Origin: Nymphaea colorata
Taxonomy: Eukaryota; Streptophyta; Magnoliopsida; Nymphaeales; Nymphaeaceae
Direction: 5' to 3'
Length of the DNA: 64,000 nucleotides
Assembly: GCF_008831285.2 (NCBI RefSeq)
Contig: NC_045139.1
Location: forward strand, 9,695,204-9,759,203
The notes under the pieces are model-generated. The model made no database searches. It had not been told where the DNA came from and saw only the letters and a program-made list of their open reading frames with translations. Position 1 is the first letter of the stretch. Every line of letters begins with the position of its first letter. Position numbers and translations under genes: made by a program. Positions 48,730 to 60,779 of the stretch are shown piece after piece.

Positions 48730-49600
48730 CCCTTCGAATGCGGGCACACCCATGCCTTGAAGAAAGCTCATCCTCAAGTCTCTTTTACATGTCTTTCTCC
48801 ACAGCGATCTATTTGATTTAGCCCAATCGCCGCTACTGAGTATGTTTTTTATATCATTCCAAATGCCCTATTAATTTCAGGGTTAGCGCCATTTTCATTA
48901 CCATGGAACAATGCATTCCATAAGACCCATATAGCCATAGGAAAAGATGTCAACTAATTTATTTAACCATTTCATCTTGTCGTCCCTCTTGATCCACCAC
49001 TAACAACTCTCAGATAGTGAATTCCCAGTCTGATTTCACAGTCAAATTTTTTGCCAATGAAATTCCACATTTCTTGGCTTTTTTGCAACTCAAGACTAAA
49101 TCGTGGTTGCTTTCCTCCCACGAACAGCGAATAGGGCACCAGTTTGCAAGAGAATACCAAAAGATGTGAGTTTATCCAAAGTTAGTAATCTGCCTCTGAT
49201 GGCCAAATAAGTAGTCCATTAAGCTCTGGGAATTGCACCAGCATGCCAAATTTTGTTTAACATCTGATTAGTAGGTCTATGATCATGAATACGTTGATAC
49301 ATTTGTTTCCTTTGAATATTTCGAACATGTGCACCTTCCCACTGAAGCATGTCATCATTCTCCTGAATCAGAGTAGACTCCATGTTTAAGCCAGACCGAA
49401 TTTACTTCATTTAAGAAGCCAGGATGAATGGTTGGAGATTACCTGATGTATTGAACATCGCCATCAACAAATCATTGTTAAGAAGAAGACATTTTAACCG
49501 GCCCCAGTCCTCATTGTTCTTGCCAAATTTGTATTAAGTTGCCATTACGCAATTTCCAAGACACCAAGTGTCCTATTTCCTGCCATCCCCAGCATAGGCT
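48730..49600 (-). pseudogene. LINE C-terminal (zinc-ribbon region) remnant
   Basis: On the minus strand a stretch near 49150-49215 reads TYLAIRGRLLTLDKLTSFGI, the typical plant LINE ORF2 region after the reverse transcriptase (LAIRGRL.T.D.L). Pieces on either side fit in other frames (LVLSCKKAKKCGISLAKNL near 49060; IWHAGAIPRA near 49235). Frameshifts and stops throughout; the ends are unclear. Confidence 0.6.
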
Positions 49601-51412
49601 CTCCGAGAAGAAGATGCAAGTAAAAAAAGAAGGTTACTAGAACGCATTTTTTGTTGCAGGATAAAATATGAAACAAACATGTATTGAAGTCCTTTGTCGA
49701 ATCTGAGTACTCTTACATGAGCTCAAGCTCACTCGATCTCAACTCATTTATTAAATAAGTTGAGTTCAAATTAAGAAATGAACTCGATTGCATAAACAAG
49801 TCCAGCTCGAGCTAATCTGGCTTGGGTCGAGTAAAGCTTGGTTAAGCTTGAAAATAGAATATATATAATATGTCTAATAATATTATCACAAAAGTTGGAT
49901 GGCTCAAGTGGATGTGCACTTGACTTGTAGGTGTGCAGTTTATGATTTGAGTCTCCATGATGTTTTAATTTTTTTTAATGAAATACCTGACTCAGCTCAA
50001 GTCAATCATCAGAGCTCGAGTTCTCGAGTTTTTAGAACTCGAACAGGGCCGAACTCGAGCTAATGAACCCAAATTCAGCTCAAGCTTGTCCTGAGCTGGA
50101 GTTTTGTTTAAGAATTCGATATCGCATGCTTCAAATACAAAGAAAGGGAAGCGGGGGCTAATCCTTGAACGAGGATACCATGTCTCTGCTTCTAGGCCAC
50201 TCAGTTGTTCAGGTAGTGGAACGAGGCAAGTAGGCCTGGATCTGGACAATGCCTCCCTCTATTTTCGTAGCTTTTTTTTGGTGGGGGACACTTGATTATG
50301 TTGTTTTTTCAATGTCAATACAAGGAATGTGATCAGGACCAGCAGGCGCACGATGACAAATTTTTCAATACAGAATAGAGTTTAGTTAACATTAAAGCAA
50401 TTACTTGTTATAATTGAAGTCAAACAAGTGGCGAAAATATTATTCCTCAAACAACTCATGCCTAGCTAGCTTTTCGCAGTTTTGCTTGAGTTGCTTTATG
50501 TTGAAAGCGAAGTCGATTTGTATGTATTATTAGAGGTCGATGATGATAGCCCACATTAATTTAGGGTAAATAAGATCCTCTTCGCACTGGGTTGTCCCAT
50601 CACTGCCACTTAGCTTACTAGGATGAACAAGTACTACCCAACGGGCAGTTACTGAGGTCGGGCGAAGGAAAATAAGTTATACCGGTGAACATTCTCACGG
50701 CTATAGGCACGATGAACTTTCATTGATATTAATCACGATGAACTTCCATTGACATTGATCCAGGCTCGTCAGTATATGCTCGTCGGAAAACATCACCAGA
50801 CCTATATTGATAAACAATTTGACTACTATAGACTTCTTTTTATGAACTTTTCAATGGTGAGAGGTTTGAGTGACGACGATCCACTGCATGTCACTGACAT
50901 CATTGTAGTGTTTTCTTTTCCTTGGTAATCTTCAAATGTCTCTTATTTAAATTGAACTAGAGAGAACCAAACCAAATATTTTATATAAGCAAAAAGCCAA
51001 CAAGAATCTAGAGAGGGTGAATATTATAGCTGGGGCAGGTCCCTTCGCGCCTCTTCAAATTTTAAAAACTTCAAAATTTTATATGTAAATTTTAAAAATT
51101 TTAATTTAATATTTTGTCACATAAAATTTTGGCTCCATACCAGAAAAAGCAAGACCAAGCCGGAATATGATTCCCTCGGTAATTGCAAACCACCAGCGAA
51201 CATCTCCAAAAGGTCCTCCCCTCTCAAGAAAGCTGCTTCCAATCCAGAACGATCAGCATGGCAGTAAACAATCTAATGAAACATCAAAGCCACCTTCATG
51301 AGCAGACCTCATCTGCCAGGGCCATGATTGTCAACCGACAAATTCTCTCCCCATCGATTAGTCGTCCCTGCCCTGCCAAATACCGTTGATGCTCCTGAAT
51401 TACTTCAATATC
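49601..51412. other. Intergenic with a degraded GAGCTC-rich repeat
   Basis: Positions 49690-50110 have dense GAGCTCAAGCTC and ACTCGAG words, like 14628-14930 and 51413-51912. The rest is AT-rich. No gene can be supported. Confidence 0.45.
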
Positions 51413-51912
51413 TAGGGCTGTTTATGAGGGAGTTCCAGCAGAGTTGAGCCAGCTCCAACTTGACTTGTGTGTTTTGAAAAGAGCTTGAACTCTGCTCGAA
51501 CTCAACTCAAGTTTGATTTCATTAGCTCGAGCTCGAACTCGACTCGGCTTGAATTCTTAAAACTTGATACTCAGCTCGATTAAGCTTGAGTTGAAGATTG
51601 GCTTGAGCCGAACCAAGCATTTCATTAAAAAATTTATTTTTTTAAAAAAAGAGGCAGCCTATAGACTTTAAGATGGAACCTCCTCCATACTAATCATGTG
51701 TATATCAATTTGAACAATCAAGTATTTTATATATTTTCTTTCTTGAGCTTAACCAAGTTTAACTGAGCTGAGCCCACTTAATTCGAACTTAACTCATTTG
51801 GGTTGTCAAATTCTCGAAGTCTACTCGGCTAATAAACAAGTTGACTTTGAGTCAAATTTATCGAGTGAGTTGGAGTCGAGCTCGAATTAGTTCGATTCAT
51901 TGAATAGCCCTA
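51413..51912. mobile_element. GAGCTC-rich hAT-like MITE
   Basis: Begins TAGGGCTGTTTATGA and ends TTCATTGAATAGCCCTA, inverted terminal words. Flanks TCAATATC (51405-51412) and TCTATCTC (51913-51920) agree at six of eight bases. Internal arms are full of GAGCTCGA and CTCGAACTCGACTC words. No coding capacity. Confidence 0.65.
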
Positions 51913-51920
51913 TCTATCTC

Positions 51921-53420
51921 CTGCTGCTTGCAATCCATGGCAGTCTATCCCCTTAGAAAGCCCGACCATACGTTACCCATGCCGTCCATGGTTCATGCTG
52001 TATTTCAAATGCTTCTTCAACATGTTCTGGTTCGTGAACCTATATGGTAACTTCCGTCGCCTGCGGCCTTCTTCAGTCTACGGCTCTTCACGAGGCTGGT
52101 TGACGGTGTCAATCAAATCTTGCCGGTATTACCTTCTTAATTCTTTCTCAATCCTTTCTCCATGAGGAATGGCGAAAAAAGTGCTTCATTTGATGCTTTT
52201 TTATTTTAGAGGACTGAACTATAGTTTTAAAATTTAGATAAAAGCTGAGACATAATTTTTTGAATTTTTTTGTATAAATTAAATAAGAATTTTTTTTAAA
52301 ATGCATGTAAAAAAATTAAAAGATAATTTTAAGGTGGGGCCGTGGCCATGCTAGCCCCCTGGCCACAACATCCAAGGAACTCAAATGTGACTGTTTCGGT
52401 GATTCAGTGATTCAGCATTACCACTATATAACCAATCAATAGACAATAGGGGTGGAGCCAGTGGTGGAGTGGCGTTAACACGATTTTGAAAAAAATAGAA
52501 CTTCACTTGTTATAATGTTTTCAAAAAATTTAATTTGACCCTTATAAAAGTGTCAAAAAATATAGTAAACCTTGGTGAAATACTTTTTAAAACGCACATG
52601 TATCTCCATGGTATCGTTCAATTTGGGGTCGGTTCATCGGACAACACACAAGGTGTCCATGTTGCCAAACAACTAGGGATGTTAATGAATTGGATTTGGC
52701 TCGAATGCCCTTGACTAAATCTGTTTCTTATATATATATATATATACAACTAGGGATGTTAATGAATTGGATTTGGCTCGAATGCCCTTGACTAAATCTG
52801 TTTCTTATATATATATATATATATATATTCACATATTCAGATGCAAATATAAATGAGAAAAGACATCTGAATCTGATCCAAATATTCATATCAGAATCTG
52901 AATTTTTAACCAAATTTAGGTGATTTTCTTCAAAATGTCAGGACGTAGATGTAGGATATTTGTTTAAAAATAAATCCGATATGAATTTATATCTGAATTT
53001 GATCGAATATTTATGTATGTTCGATCAGATGTCATTTTTTAAATTCGAATTCGATCCAATTTCTGGATCAGATATTACATTTTTTTTCTATATCCAATTT
53101 TTTGGAACAGTTTGATTGAATATCCCATCCCAATCATATCCCATAAACAACCACAAGAGATTTAACAGGGTTGTTAAGTGGTTGAGTGTTCCAATTACTA
53201 GTCTTTTTTCAGGTTGGAATCGAAACTGTTATGTAGTGAGTTGAAATTTGTCGGACCAAAGGCTCAAGCCCGAGAGTGGTCAGTGTTGCTAGTTATGTAT
53301 GCATATTATTGACAAAATGTTTTATTAACTAAAAAATGCTAATTATTGGAGATGATGAGTTGAATGGAACTTTTTGAGGTATTGTATTCGTTTGATGAGC
53401 ATTGCATACTTTCGTATATT
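51921..53420. other. Intergenic, no gene supported
   Basis: AT-rich sequence with the 77-bp tandem duplication described separately. Positions 52830-53110 have many GGATCAGAT and GAATCTGAAT words of a simple, degraded kind. No frame of note. Confidence 0.5.
52670..52829. repeat. 77-bp tandem duplication ending in (TA)n
   Basis: CAACTAGGGATGTTAATGAA... at 52670 is repeated essentially without change at 52747. Each unit ends in a TA run of slightly different length. Confidence 0.92.
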
Positions 53421-54744
53421 AGCTCGTTATCGTGCAAATTAAATTTCTGAATTTCCTCCCAATCTGTAAACAGCTGCCATATATGTATGCATGCAGTAGA
53501 CAAACATATATAATAACTGACATCTTAAAGGAATTACTTTTTTCAATGGACCATTCAAAGGTGGAAGGTAAAAGGAAATTAAATATATGCTTACACGGTG
53601 AGAAAGAAGAAAAGAAAAAACATAAATCTTGGAAAAACAAAATCAGCCAATCCATCCATGATTAAAATCCAATATATTTTTACATGTACTCACTTGATTG
53701 CTTTCCTTCTTAACATTGAAATTTCCGTGTCATGCAACTTCCCGTTCAAATTGCATATCCCATGGTTGCAAAATGCTCCATGCATTAGTGCATGAAGGCA
53801 GATGATTAGTCTTGGCAATAAACACAAGAACACGATTCACAACAAAAATTAGAATAATTATGATGCAAATGATCCATATTTCTGAAGCTGACAGATTTAC
53901 CAAAATAGAATTAACAATTTTCCAAATCTCGCAAATGATTACCTTGTGAAGCATTTCGGCCAATTATAAAATATTAATTGGATAGTTGAATAATCATTAA
54001 AAATGTAAGTTTTTGCAAGATATGGTCAAATATAAGTGACGCCACAATGGAAACTAAAGTGCACATGAAGTGAAACCAAATTATTATTCTTAAAACTAAA
54101 CACCATGGGGATACAGGCTCAAGGGGAATAGCATAAGTGATCGGGATGGTAAGCCGGCAAAGGGTGACATCAATTTGATTTTCATTTCATGGATACTACT
54201 TTTTTATACTACAAATAGTGGATATGTTGCACTCTAGCTGACAAGTATACCTCGCGGGGGGGCGCGGGGGCGGCTTTAACTTCTCATTGAATCCCCACAT
54301 ACGGCGAAGATAAGAATGACATCTAAAACTAAAACCATTTTGTGAGGCGAATGATCCGCAATTTATGAAGCACTGGTGATGAATTACAACCATCCTTGCC
54401 ATTCACCGACCAAAGCAAGAAATATAAGTATTAAATCACAAGAACACGAATGACAACCAAAACGGAAAGAATTTTCTGAATTTCCCATGCAGATGATTAC
54501 CCTTGCCAAGCGTTTTGAATAATCACATGCAAAACATTCAGATCTTCTAATAATAAGAAAGCAGGTTCATTCAAGATATGAAATGTAATCATATGTGGAT
54601 GATTGCTCCATATTTGTAATATCATTTGGAAACAAAAAAAAAAAGACGAACAAGCGAACAATACTTTGCTTCTTGCTCAATTGAAATATATATCCCAAGA
54701 ACTTCAATTAGTCTAATTGCACAAGACAAACACGGGACCAGCTG
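53421..54744 (-). other. 3' flank of the R5 cassette
   Basis: Diverged matches to the R1 flank (TTTTTTCAATGGACCATTC near 53538 compared with 2803; CCATCCATGATTAAAATCCAATATA near 53651) and, near 54300-54600, the immediate RING 3' flank. A second, poorer version of that block lies near 53780-54030, so an extra cassette may once have stood here. No gene is seen. Confidence 0.5.
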
Positions 54745-55398
54745 CTAGTCAAATGGAATTGGTCCGCCAACCATGGGAGCCAAGTTAGATCGGCAGATTG
54801 GGCAGGTCCGTGTTCCACGGTACAGCCACCGGAGGAGACATGAATGATGGTATGCATGGTGACACGTGGTGATGTCCATGTCCCAGAGCGAGCTCAGCTC
54901 CTGGTGGCATATGCCGCAGACTTCATCGTCAAAACGCTCAACCAGCCGATCATAGCCGTGTTCGCCGCGGGGTTCGTCAGTCTCTCCCTCTGCTTTCTCG
55001 ATAGTGCATTCCACATGGACTTCCAGTAAGATCGTCGAGTTAGGAGGATTGGTGTTCCCGGCCGATTGGATCGAGTCCCTAATGGTGCTAGCAACATCGG
55101 GAGCAGCCGTCTCTGCTGACCGGGGATCCATGTCCATGTCCCCATGGAGGGTCTGGTAGATCACCTCCTTGACGCGATCCATGTCATCAAACTGTGAGGA
55201 AGACATGGAGATGATCTGCTGCTCATAGCAGCACTGGCTCATTGTGATCTCATCTTCGTCTTCATCATCCCCGAAGACCTTCAGTATATCTTTGAGTAAG
55301 AACCCTATTTGCACCTGCCTCTCCTGTGATCGGACTCGAGGGGGGCGCACCCCTTTGACGAAACCCTTCACGTTGATGTAGGTCTTCATCTCTTTCAA
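54745..55398 (-). CDS. RING-H2 E3 ubiquitin ligase-like protein, paralogue R5
   Basis: Intact 217-residue frame without intron. An ATG three codons inside (55389) aligns better with the start of R1 (MKTYINVKGF compared with MKIDINVWGF), so the true protein may be 214 residues. From the first ATG the zinc ligands are C161, C164, C179, H181, H184, C187, C199 and C202, with IC and LRWL E2-contact positions kept. The N-terminal domain has SQCCYEQ and an acidic run (DDEDEDE) absent from the others; GEHGYDRL precedes the RING. No membrane segment. Predicted soluble ubiquitin ligase with unknown substrate. It groups with R6 and R4 by motif (VKEV.YQTL, TILLEVHVEC). Confidence 0.83.
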   Translation of the reverse strand: MKEMKTYINVKGFVKGVRPPRVRSQERQVQIGFLLKDILKVFGDDEDEDEITMSQCCYEQQIISMSSSQFDDMDRVKEVIYQTLHGDMDMDPRSAETAAPDVASTIRDSIQSAGNTNPPNSTILLEVHVECTIEKAEGETDEPRGEHGYDRLVERFDDEVCGICHQELSSLWDMDITTCHHAYHHSCLLRWLYRGTRTCPICRSNLAPMVGGPIPFD

Positions 55399-55439
55399 GA
55401 TGGTTGGTAGAGGAAGACTAGGGCTTTTTCTCTTCTACG

Positions 55440-55480
55440 GGATGAGGACATTGGGTTCTCTCAGGCCAGATATATAGTTT
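55440..55480 (-). promoter_or_regulatory. R5 core promoter with conserved block
   Basis: On the coding strand an AACTATATATCTGG TATA box (55468-55480) precedes the block GAGAACCCAATGTCCTCATC (about 55441-55459). The ATG follows about 43 bases later, the shortest leader in the family. Confidence 0.6.
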
Positions 55481-57138
55481 TAGGTAATATATATATGTAA
55501 GTTGGCAATCAGCGGTCAATAGGTAAGTGGAGATATCTTTGACATTTTTATTGGGCTTGCAATAAGTTTGCAAGTTCAATTTAGGCAGGATGTGGGAGGT
55601 TTAGAATCAGGTTTGAAGTTTGATCAAATCCAAATCCATGTAGTCAGAGGCAAAATTTGCATGTGATTGCACTAATCCAACCCTGGCGCCAAGCTTTTGC
55701 AAGCAAGTTGGGTTCAAGTATGGCTTTCATTAGAAAACTTGTATAAAAGGAAGCTGGTGGATGTTATGCATAACGGTAGGATCTAATTCTTGTCCCAGAT
55801 GACCTGATGTAAGATATGCAGGTTCATGTAAGCGCCCAATTAAGCTAGAGCCGTCTAAAGTTGGGTTTGGTGGTGCTTAGGTTTAACCCTGTTTAGATCC
55901 AACTTACATCTCTAGAAAACATTTTTTAGAACATCTTGCTCGTTTTACTCGATTTACATATCTGTATCATTTTACAGAAAAAAATCTCCAACTTTCGTTG
56001 CGCACTCACCTGGAATCTGTTGCTTGATCTTGCAAATATTTTGGAGTGCTACATTAGGATGCATGTTCTATTTTCAAGCCGTCTACCTTTTGAGATGGAT
56101 GGCAATCATATCATGTTGATGAATGGATGGAGTACTATTTGGGCATAGGCTTTATGGCTTTAATTAGAGCTTTTATGAGGATAATGCCCACTTCTTGCAG
56201 CAGATATGAACTTGGCATTGATATTTTTCAATGTTTACTTAGAGAAAACTGCCGCCTTCAGCATAAATCCCTCCAAAATATGCTTATGCCTCTAAATTTT
56301 GGTTTGCTTTGGAGCCTAAGTGAACATAAAGTATATATCATTCAACTCAAATGTTGAACTTGCCACCATTTTTAACCCAAATGAATAACACATAGGAGTA
56401 GGAGTATAATAACGACCACGTGTTTGAACTTAGGATCCCTTGATTGTGAGTTTGACGTTGATATTTAACATCATCTTAAATAAGAATGGTATCAGAAGTT
56501 CAAGATTTATGTGTGTCAGATTTACATGATAATTTTGTACTTTCTTTTTACTTATAAGGAATCCAATTCCAAGTCAGAATAGGCGGAACAAGGGGCCTAT
56601 ATATGGGGCCTCTTATCCTGATTCAAGTTTCGAAAGTTTTCTAGATTTATATATAATCTTTTTAATTTCTTTTCAAAAAGAATCATTTGAACCCTTTTCA
56701 AGATTTGCTAAGATGCTCTTAAATGAACTTTCGGACGTACCATGAGAAAACAATTTTCCTTTCTCATTTACCTCGTAGGGGAATCCATTTTTCATCGTCT
56801 CAAGGGCATTTTTTGTCATTTTCTCCAATCAAACATGCACGCAAGGTTAAAGGTTTCATAAGAGGTGTTAGTCATTTTCCCAAACATAGGAGGACCTCCA
56901 TGAAAATGAAAAGAGGCCAACATCCAGGTGTACTTCTACTTATGTGGGTCTGCCTATCGGTGTATCAGTGGAAGGAGGGATACTCTTGACTCTCTCCCTT
57001 TCATCCTTGTTTATATTGGTGTAGGGTTTTATGTATATGAAAATTTGCATTGTCTAAAAATTTTACTTTTTAAATTTAACAAATAGCAATTGGAAAGTCA
57101 CCTGTATAGATCTGTTGCGGTGATATTTTCTACCGGTA
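55481..57138. other. R5 outer 5' flank and R6 outer 3' flank
   Basis: Positions 55500-55920 match the 5' flank at 14180-14570. From about 56400 the RING outer 3' flank begins again (GGGGCCTATATATGGGG near 56591). Short frames have no recognisable domain. Confidence 0.5.
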
Positions 57139-57324
57139 GCAAGGTCTCTCAGTAATATAAATGATCTTAAAAATATTCCAAACTATCCAAGCTCACGAGA
57201 CTATGAGACATTGCCGTTGGAGGAAGAGGACGATGAGCTGAAAATAGAGTTACATGTGATTGAAATGTAGCTTCATCAGTTGTTTAAGGAACTCTCAAAG
57301 CAGCAGGCGGAAGCACTCAGGGTG
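57139..57324 (+). pseudogene. Exon-like gene fragment with an in-frame stop
   Basis: About 186 bases between TTTTCTACCGGTAG and GTGAGT read as a coding piece with acidic and coiled-coil-like character (LPLEEEDDELKIELHVIEM, stop, LHQLFKELSKQQAEALRVV). The TAG within it means it cannot be used as it stands. I do not recognise the parent gene, and no other exon lies near. It sits in the 3' flank of R6. Confidence 0.4.
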
Positions 57325-58230
57325 GTGAGTAAAGAGCCATTTGATATTCTTTGTTTTATTTTCCTTGTTTCTCTCCTGCTTTATAGCTGGATGACATCGT
57401 TGCCTATTCTCTCTTTAACATATGAGGATTCTTTCTTCAGCATTTTGTGTGACCCGTTCTGAGGCAGACTTATTTTAGTTCGAGATCCAGTTCCAGGCAC
57501 ACCTGTCCAAGCACAAATATACATGCAGGACAAAACATAAGGGGATTGGAGTTATTTCTAAATTTTTATAAAAAAAATATGTCTTTTAGACTTTTAATTT
57601 CTTATAACCCATTTTTTGTCCTTTAAAAAACTTTTTTGTTTTTTTGCTTTACTTTAGGCAAAGATGTCTTGATCATTATACACAATCTTTTGTGCACAGG
57701 AGTGTGCCTATAACCACTTTCCATTTTAGAATTTGTGATATAAGGATGTGGATGACATCTAAAACTAAAACCAATTCGCCATCGCAATTTATGAAGCATT
57801 CAAAGAATTATGCACGCGACGAATTGCGACTGTCCTCGCCATGTATCCATCAAATCATGAAATCGCAAGAACTCGAATTGCAACCAAAACGAAGAGAATT
57901 TTCTGAATTTTCGCACATGAATAATTACCATTGTCAATCACTTTGAATGGTCATACATAAAAAACAATTGCAGAGGCACGTTTGGTCATACATAAAAAAC
58001 AATTGCAGAGGCACGTTTGGTCATACATAAAAAGAATTTTCTGATGCACATGAATAATTACCATTCTCTTATATTGCCACGGACCACATGTGGACAATTA
58101 TATTGCTCACTAGCCAAGGTGCATTCTCTTATTCCTATATTGATGCTTATTTATCTTCATTCTTACTAATTTATATATTGGTGACTGCCATTTAAAATTT
58201 AAGCTGTTAGTACTTCTTAGCCAAAATTTT
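57325..58230 (-). other. Immediate 3' flank of R6
   Basis: Contains the standard block (ACTAAAACCAATTCGCCATC near 57760, GAACTCGAATTGCAACCAAAACG near 57870) and a 35-bp tandem repeat. No gene is seen. Confidence 0.55.
57949..58033. repeat. 35-bp tandem repeat, about 2.4 units
   Basis: GGTCATACATAAAAAACAAT... at 57949-57983 and 57984-58018, then a partial unit. It lies in the RING 3' flank block, where other copies have one unit. Confidence 0.92.
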
Positions 58231-58899
58231 TTAACTCCAAGCTAAGTCACAAGATAAATATGGGGGGCCACCATCTGTCAAATCCAATCGGATCGGAGCC
58301 ACATCGGATCGACAGAGTGGGCAGGAGTACGATCCACGGCGCAACCACTGGAAGAGACATGAACGATGGAATGTATGGTGGCATGTGGTGTTGACGATGT
58401 CTCCAAGCAAGCTGAACTCATGGTGGCATATGGCACAGACATCATCGCCAAGGCGTTGGACGAGCCGATCGTAGCCATGTTCGCCACTGGGTTCACCAGG
58501 CACTCGGTCAGCTTTCTCTACCGAGCATTCTACGTGGACCTCCAGTAAGACAGTCCAATCAAAAGGGTTGGTGCCCTTGGTTTCTTGGACCAAGTCCCTA
58601 ATGGTAATAGCAACCTCAGGGCTCGTCGCCTCTGCATCCTCGAGATCCATATGCATGTGGTCACAGAGGGTCCGGCCGGCCACTTGCTTGACATAATCCA
58701 AATCATCAACCTGTGAGGAATGCAGAGAGATGGTCTTCTGCTCATAGCAGCATTGGTTCATTATCACCTCACCTTCTTCTCCAAAGACCGTCAGTGTATC
58801 TTTCAGTAAGAACCCTACCTTCACCAGGCCCGCTTTCTCACCAGCTTCGGGGGGTCTTGCCCCGATGATGAAGCCATTGACGTCAATCTCAATCTCCAT
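58231..58899 (-). CDS. RING-H2 E3 ubiquitin ligase-like protein, paralogue R6
   Basis: Intact 222-residue frame without intron. Zinc ligands C155, C158, C173, H175, H178, C181, C193 and C196 form a full C3H2C3 RING with the IC and LFQWL E2-contact positions. The family N-terminal domain starts MEIEIDVNGF, carries NQCCYEQ and ends with GEHGYDRL. The tail after the RING is about ten residues longer than in the other copies because the usual stop is passed. No signal peptide or membrane segment. Predicted soluble ubiquitin ligase; the N-terminal domain probably binds the target, which is inference. The start is supported by alignment with R2 and R4. Confidence 0.83.
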   Translation of the reverse strand: MEIEIDVNGFIIGARPPEAGEKAGLVKVGFLLKDTLTVFGEEGEVIMNQCCYEQKTISLHSSQVDDLDYVKQVAGRTLCDHMHMDLEDAEATSPEVAITIRDLVQETKGTNPFDWTVLLEVHVECSVEKADRVPGEPSGEHGYDRLVQRLGDDVCAICHHEFSLLGDIVNTTCHHTFHRSCLFQWLRRGSYSCPLCRSDVAPIRLDLTDGGPPYLSCDLAWS

Positions 58900-58998
58900 C
58901 TCTCTCTATCTCTCTTTCCTTCTCTTTCAATCCCTGTCCCTGGTGCTCTGGAAACAAGAAGTGGTTGGTGGAAGAAGACTTAGGAATTCCTTCTTTTA

Positions 58999-59042
58999 TG
59001 GGGTGAGGACATGGGGTTCCCTGAGGCCTGATATATAGTTTT
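58999..59042 (-). promoter_or_regulatory. R6 core promoter with conserved block
   Basis: On the coding strand an AACTATATATCAGG TATA box (59028-59041) precedes the block GGGAACCCCATGTCCTCACC (about 59002-59021). The leader to the ATG is about 100 bases and CT-rich. Confidence 0.6.
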
Positions 59043-60130
59043 AGGCCACTGTGACTAATGGGTAGGGAATCATGGTCTCAATAGGTAAGTAAAGATATTA
59101 TTGACAACTTTACTTTGGTTGCAGGTTTACAAGTTCAAATTAAGCAGGATATGATTTAGATTCATGCCAGTTGGTTTATCAAATCCAAATTCATGGATTC
59201 AGATTGTGCAGGCAAAATTCGCATGTGATTCCCTAAACTGGATTAATTTTGCCTTTCATTAGAAAAAAATTGTATAAACCAAACATATGGTTTGATCATG
59301 TTTAGATTTGATCTACCGGTGAGGTACCATTTTGGCATTGGATTTGTAGCTTTAATTGAGGTTGCTTCTCCTAGCAGATATGAGCTTTTGGGATTGATAC
59401 TTGGCAGTACCATCTCAACAAGGGTATCAAGTTGAAGATTTTTTTGGGTCACATTCATATGACAATTGTGTTCTTTTTAGTATAAGAAATCTAACTCTGG
59501 GCTAAGACACATGAAGAGAGGGGACTATATATGGGGCTCTTATCCTGTTTTAGGTTTTGAAAAAATCCAGATTTTGTATATAATCTTTTTTGTCAAATAA
59601 ATCATTGGAACTTTTTCATGATTTGATAGGATGCTCTTAGATAAATTTCCTAAAGTTAGCCTTGCATCTAAAAAAGCTATCTCCATTATTAAATGCAAGC
59701 ACATATGGAATATGTAACCAAGGGCGCTTCATTTGTTCATCCATGAGGAAGGAGAAAAAATCTTCTTGAGAAATAACGGGTGCAGGAAACGTGGATGCAA
59801 AAAATCTTTTCACGAAAGTAAAGTGGCTTGATGTAAATCTCATAAATAGGCAGGCTAAATAAATAAATAGATAGATAAAATGTGTCTATTGGTGGACCTT
59901 TCATATATATAATACTTTTTTATTTGTTTTTCTTACCAACCAAATTTCTTTTCGTGTGACATTAATATATTTTGATTTAAGTGTCGGAATCAACACATTA
60001 GAGAATACGCAGTCTTCCCATTTTTTTGCTCTAAGGGACATTTTTGTCATTTCAACCTTCCCATGCATATACATATATGCATGGACCCAACTAATGTGAT
60101 TCTATGAAGTGTGTTTAAACATTTTCCCAA
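59043..60130 (-). pseudogene. R6 outer flank and coding-less RING cassette flank
   Basis: Positions 59440-59830 repeat the RING outer 3' flank (GACTATATATGGGGCTCTTATCC, CTCCATTATTAAATGC, CATGAGGAAGGAGAAA), but no RING coding region follows to the right. It marks the right end of the recognisable array. Confidence 0.55.
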
Positions 60131-60430
60131 AAGTCAAGGGACCTTCAACGAACCCTTGCTACAAAACCGGTAGGATTGACTGCAACCTCAATGTCATCCA
60201 TTTTGCTAATTCTTTCTGCCGACATTTAAGTTTGGGCACCTTGTTAGGGCACCGTCGGGTACCTCATGAGTCGATAAATTATTGGGTCCCTCTGGTGGGC
60301 CCAATAAATTTTTTTAATATTTTTTATTAATTTTTGTATATAACTATAATATTTATTATGGTTAATTATATTTATATATTATTTTATATTAAAAATATAT
60401 TTTTTAATTTAATCATGCCGAGCTTAGACT

Positions 60431-60745
60431 CAGGCAAAAGTTTCGGGCGTCAGCAGGACTCGAGCCCCGGGCGTCAGGCAGGCCAGATGTCGACATTGGT
60501 TAGGCCAGATGTCGACATTGGTTAAACCTGGTCATGTCAGCTATACTTGTGCACAAACTATGGCTTTGACTGTGACCATTACTTACAATAGTCACAAGGC
60601 TCAGGCTTGGGCAAAAGTTTTGGGCGTCAGGACTCAAGCCCGGGCCCGATTTTCAGGCGTCAGGCAGGCAGGCCAGATGCCGACATTGGTTAAACCTGGT
60701 CATGTGAGCTATACTTGTGCACAAACTATGGCTTTGACTGTGACA
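60431..60745. repeat. Tandem duplication of about 170 bp with a nested 22-bp repeat
   Basis: A block from CAAAAGTTTCGGGCGTCAG (60434) to GGCTTTGACTGTGAC recurs with its start near 60611. Inside the first unit GGCCAGATGTCGACATTGG is itself doubled (60481-60502 and 60503-60524). It lies in GC-rich arms of a degraded MITE-like sequence. The open frame across it looks like a by-product. Confidence 0.8.
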
Positions 60746-60779
60746 ATAGCCCCAACTTTTTATGTATTAGTTACAAAAA

